This document shows, in pieces, positions 30,578 through 31,984 of a DNA stretch of 31,984 bases (positions are counted from its first letter, which is position 1; each line of letters begins with the position of its first letter). This DNA is from a virus. The DNA lies in IMG/VR virus record IMGVR_UViG_3300006810_000019, positions 1-31,984 of that record; one strand, written 5' to 3'. Below the pieces are notes generated by a model. The model was given only the letters and a program-made list of their open reading frames with translations, did not search any database and was not told the origin of the DNA. Position numbers and translations under genes: made by a program.

Positions 30578-30770
30578 TGCGCTTAACCAGACTGGATAGC
30601 ACCTGCGCAGCGCCGTCTTGCTCGCTCGCCAAACGCTTGTTTAAGCCCTCTTCCAACACCTCATCAGCCAAAGATGACAGGCTGCGGTGCGCCGAAAGCT
30701 CCAACGCAGCCCTTAATTTATCATGCGTAGACCGCCGCAAACGTAGGTGTACATTAGGATTTATAGACAT
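30570..30770 (-). CDS. Ribbon-helix-helix DNA-binding protein
   Basis: The 66-aa protein has a short beta strand (PNVHLRLRR) followed by helices (STHDKLRAALELSAHRSLSSLADEVLEEGL), the Arc/MetJ-type ribbon-helix-helix pattern. It starts at ATG 30770 behind AAGGTG; a longer reading from 30842 would run through the control region. As first gene of the leftward unit beside the divergent promoters it is a candidate autoregulator or switch protein that opposes the LexA-like protein. The target site is unknown; the two dyads at 30800-30848 are candidates. Confidence 0.8.
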   Translation of the reverse strand: MSINPNVHLRLRRSTHDKLRAALELSAHRSLSSLADEVLEEGLNKRLASEQDGAAQVLSSLVKRND

Positions 30771-30799
30771 TTGGCACCTTTTTTGTAAAAATAATACAC

Positions 30800-30823
30800 A
30801 ACCACTCTTGTAACATAGTGGTT
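30800..30823. promoter_or_regulatory. Operator-like inverted repeat 1
   Basis: AACCACT (30800-30806) and AGTGGTT (30817-30823) are perfect inverted arms separated by 10 bp. They span the -35 and spacer of the rightward promoter, where a bound dimer would block RNA polymerase. Either the LexA-like or the ribbon-helix-helix protein could bind here. Confidence 0.65.
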
Positions 30824-30836
30824 GGATATATATATT
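30808..30836 (+). promoter_or_regulatory. Candidate sigma70 promoter of the rightward unit
   Basis: TTGTAA (30808-30813) and TATATT (30831-30836) are separated by 17 bp and point to the 85-aa gene, whose ATG lies 37 bp downstream. It overlaps inverted repeat 1 and is followed immediately by the palindrome at 30837-30848, a typical layout for a repressible promoter. Confidence 0.6.
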
Positions 30837-30848
30837 ACTCATATGAGT
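30837..30848. promoter_or_regulatory. Operator-like palindrome 2
   Basis: ACTCATATGAGT is a perfect 12-bp palindrome placed at the expected transcription start of the rightward promoter. Its sequence differs from inverted repeat 1, so the region may be read by two different regulators. Confidence 0.6.
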
Positions 30849-30872
30849 TAGTTAACAAAGGGAGACAGACAG

Positions 30873-31130
30873 ATGACCAACAAGTTTCAAATCGGCGATC
30901 AGGTTCGCGAACAAGTTGTGGTTGTAAAGCGTGACGCCGACGGCAACCCGATTTATCGCCGCACCCAGCACGGCAAAATTCCAGTCGAAACAAAAGTCTG
31001 GAGCGATCACACCCTTGAAGTTGTGGCTGTGCCAGACGGCAAGAAAAAGCGGTATTCGGTGCGTGTCACATTTCCTGACGGCGACATCCGCACCAGTTAC
31101 TACGGCGAAAAAGCACTGGCGTGGGCCTAA
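30873..31130 (+). CDS. 85-aa hypothetical beta-rich protein
   Basis: ATG 30873 follows AAAGGGAGACAG. The protein is charged and beta-rich: MTNKFQIGDQVREQVVVVKR, then GNPIYRRTQHGKIPVETKVW, and VPDGKKKRYSVRVTFPDGDI. The 'IGDQV' start and alternating Val/charged strands recall SH3/KOW-like or small barrel folds, but this is only a visual impression. It is the first gene of the rightward unit, so it would be made first under the divergent promoter. No family is recognised. Confidence 0.65.
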   Translation: MTNKFQIGDQVREQVVVVKRDADGNPIYRRTQHGKIPVETKVWSDHTLEVVAVPDGKKKRYSVRVTFPDGDIRTSYYGEKALAWA

Positions 31131-31161
31131 CGGCCCCGCCTCAACTAAGGGAGACAGCTTA

Positions 31162-31380
31162 ATGACTAACTGGAACAGAAACGTAGATGACATTTTGGAA
31201 TGGGCTGACGGCTCTTTCGATGCGGTCTACACCAACGAAAACACTGGCGACACAGAGTTTGTGCCAGCAACAGCAAACCAGATAGCCGCTTACAAGCGGT
31301 GGGTTGAATGGGTTGAAGCTGGCCAGCCTTCGGTCACGATTTCTTTGTCCTCTTTTGTAAATGGTGTGAACAATGACTAA
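31162..31380 (+). CDS. 72-aa acidic hypothetical protein
   Basis: ATG 31162 follows AAGGGAGACAG, identical over these bases to the ribosome-binding sequence of the preceding gene. The protein is acidic with aromatic residues: MTNWNRNVDDILEWADGSFD, then TGDTEFVPATANQIAAYKRWVEWVEAGQPS. No membrane span or motif is visible. An acidic small protein ahead of a recombinase may be a DNA mimic or regulator, but nothing proves this. It overlaps the recombinase start by 8 bp (ATGACTAA). Confidence 0.65.
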   Translation: MTNWNRNVDDILEWADGSFDAVYTNENTGDTEFVPATANQIAAYKRWVEWVEAGQPSVTISLSSFVNGVNND

Positions 31381-31984
31381 ATACATCGCTTATTACCGTG
31401 TATCAACGCAGCGTCAGGGCCAGTCCGGCCTTGGCCTTGAGGCACAACGCGCAGCCGTTGCCGGTTACAACATCGCCGCCGAGTACACTGAGATTGAAAG
31501 CGGCAAGAAAAGCCAGCGCCCACAGCTTGCCGCCGCACTGGCAGAGGCCAAGCGCACTGGCGCGACACTGTTGATCGCCAAGCTCGACCGGCTGGCGCGT
31601 AACGTCCACTTTATCACCGGCTTGCTTGAGGCTGGCGTTCCTATGCTTTGCGCCGATATGCCAGAGGCTGACCGCACCTTCTTGCAGATGGCCGCTGTCT
31701 TCGCTGAATGGGAAGGTCGCCGCATTTCCGAGCGCACCAAGGCAGCACTAGCCGCAGCTAAACAGCGCGGCACCCGGCTCGGCTCGCCTGATCCGGCAAA
31801 GGGTGGGTCTGCTACCGCCGGTATTCGCCGCGACGCGACTGCCAAGGTTGCACCGCAGGCAATGCCGATCATCACAGCATTACGCGCCGCAGGCCAGAGC
31901 CTACGCGCAATCGCGTCAGCACTTAACACCGCTGACATTCCTACCGCTATGGGCGGCAAATGGCACGCATCCAGCGTGCGTAAC
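31373..31984 (+). CDS. Serine recombinase, catalytic part (continues at base 1)
   Basis: The frame starts with ATG 31373 overlapping the previous stop and is still open at the window end; joined to 1-135 it encodes 207 aa. The N-terminal resolvase domain is clear: YYRVST with nucleophile S11, TEIESGKKSQRPQL, KLDRLARN with R73 and R76 (about 70-77), and FAEWEGRRISERTKAAL, the E-helix link. A DNA-binding tail follows from about 160. Small serine recombinases of this type act as integrases, invertases or resolvases. No attachment site or invertible segment is recognisable here. It would be the phage's only integrase candidate, so temperate growth is possible. Confidence 0.92.
   Translation, partial: MTKYIAYYRVSTQRQGQSGLGLEAQRAAVAGYNIAAEYTEIESGKKSQRPQLAAALAEAKRTGATLLIAKLDRLARNVHFITGLLEAGVPMLCADMPEADRTFLQMAAVFAEWEGRRISERTKAALAAAKQRGTRLGSPDPAKGGSATAGIRRDATAKVAPQAMPIITALRAAGQSLRAIASALNTADIPTAMGGKWHASSVRN
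31862..31984. repeat. Terminal direct repeat, right copy
   Basis: This is identical to 1-123 and joins in frame with it inside the serine recombinase gene. It supports a circular or permuted genome of 31,861 unique bases rather than two genes. Confidence 0.97.

Overview
The window is a tailed dsDNA phage genome (podovirus-type, Caudoviricetes) that looks complete. Bases 1-123 are repeated exactly at 31862-31984, and one serine-recombinase gene runs off the right end and finishes at the left end, so the contig is a closed circle or a permuted genome cut at an arbitrary point. The virion genes follow the T7 plan: connector-type portal, scaffold, capsid, two tail-tube proteins, three or more internal virion proteins, and a fibre with a T7-like N-terminus. 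There is no phage RNA polymerase and no DNA polymerase. The Bbp19-like and DUF6321-like genes and the lambdoid-style early region recall Bordetella phage BPP-1 and its aquatic relatives. The host cannot be read from the sequence. An aquatic Gram-negative, perhaps an alphaproteobacterium, is a guess from protein style (GTA-type holin, small marine-phage proteins).

Two divergent transcription units start from a 102-bp control region at 30771-30872. The short rightward unit (30873 to the end, then 1-1652) encodes two small unknown proteins, the serine recombinase, a 43-aa membrane peptide, a YqaJ-like PD-(D/E)XK exonuclease, a 68-aa unknown protein and a LexA-type winged-helix protein. It ends at a strong terminator (1682-1709). 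This resembles a lysogeny or recombination module.

The leftward unit covers nearly everything else. In reading order from 30770 down it holds: a ribbon-helix-helix regulator, a Holliday-junction-resolvase-like nuclease, a small exported protein, a second nuclease, an SSB-like protein, a TOPRIM/RepA-type primase-helicase, a GAGAT-repeat cluster (candidate origin or operator), a protein with an SSB-like tail, a helix-turn-helix replication protein, zinc-ribbon and DUF6378-like proteins, TerS and TerL, a gp13-like protein, small basic proteins, portal, Bbp19-like protein, scaffold, a promoter plus structured leader, major capsid protein, decoration-like protein, an attenuator-like terminator, tail tube A and B, internal virion proteins, tail fibre, and a lysis cassette (small membrane proteins, GH24 lysozyme, GTA-type holin).

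Genes are packed with 1-29 bp overlaps (TAATG, TGATG, ATGA), which implies translational coupling. No interval over 300 bp lacks a gene. The least explained parts are a second reading frame inside the C-terminus of the 841-aa virion protein (9534-9782), the GAGAT cluster (26861-26944), the two-palindrome divergent control region, the superimposed terminator and promoter upstream of the capsid gene, and a PD-(D/E)XK gene in the lysis cassette that lacks a conventional start codon.
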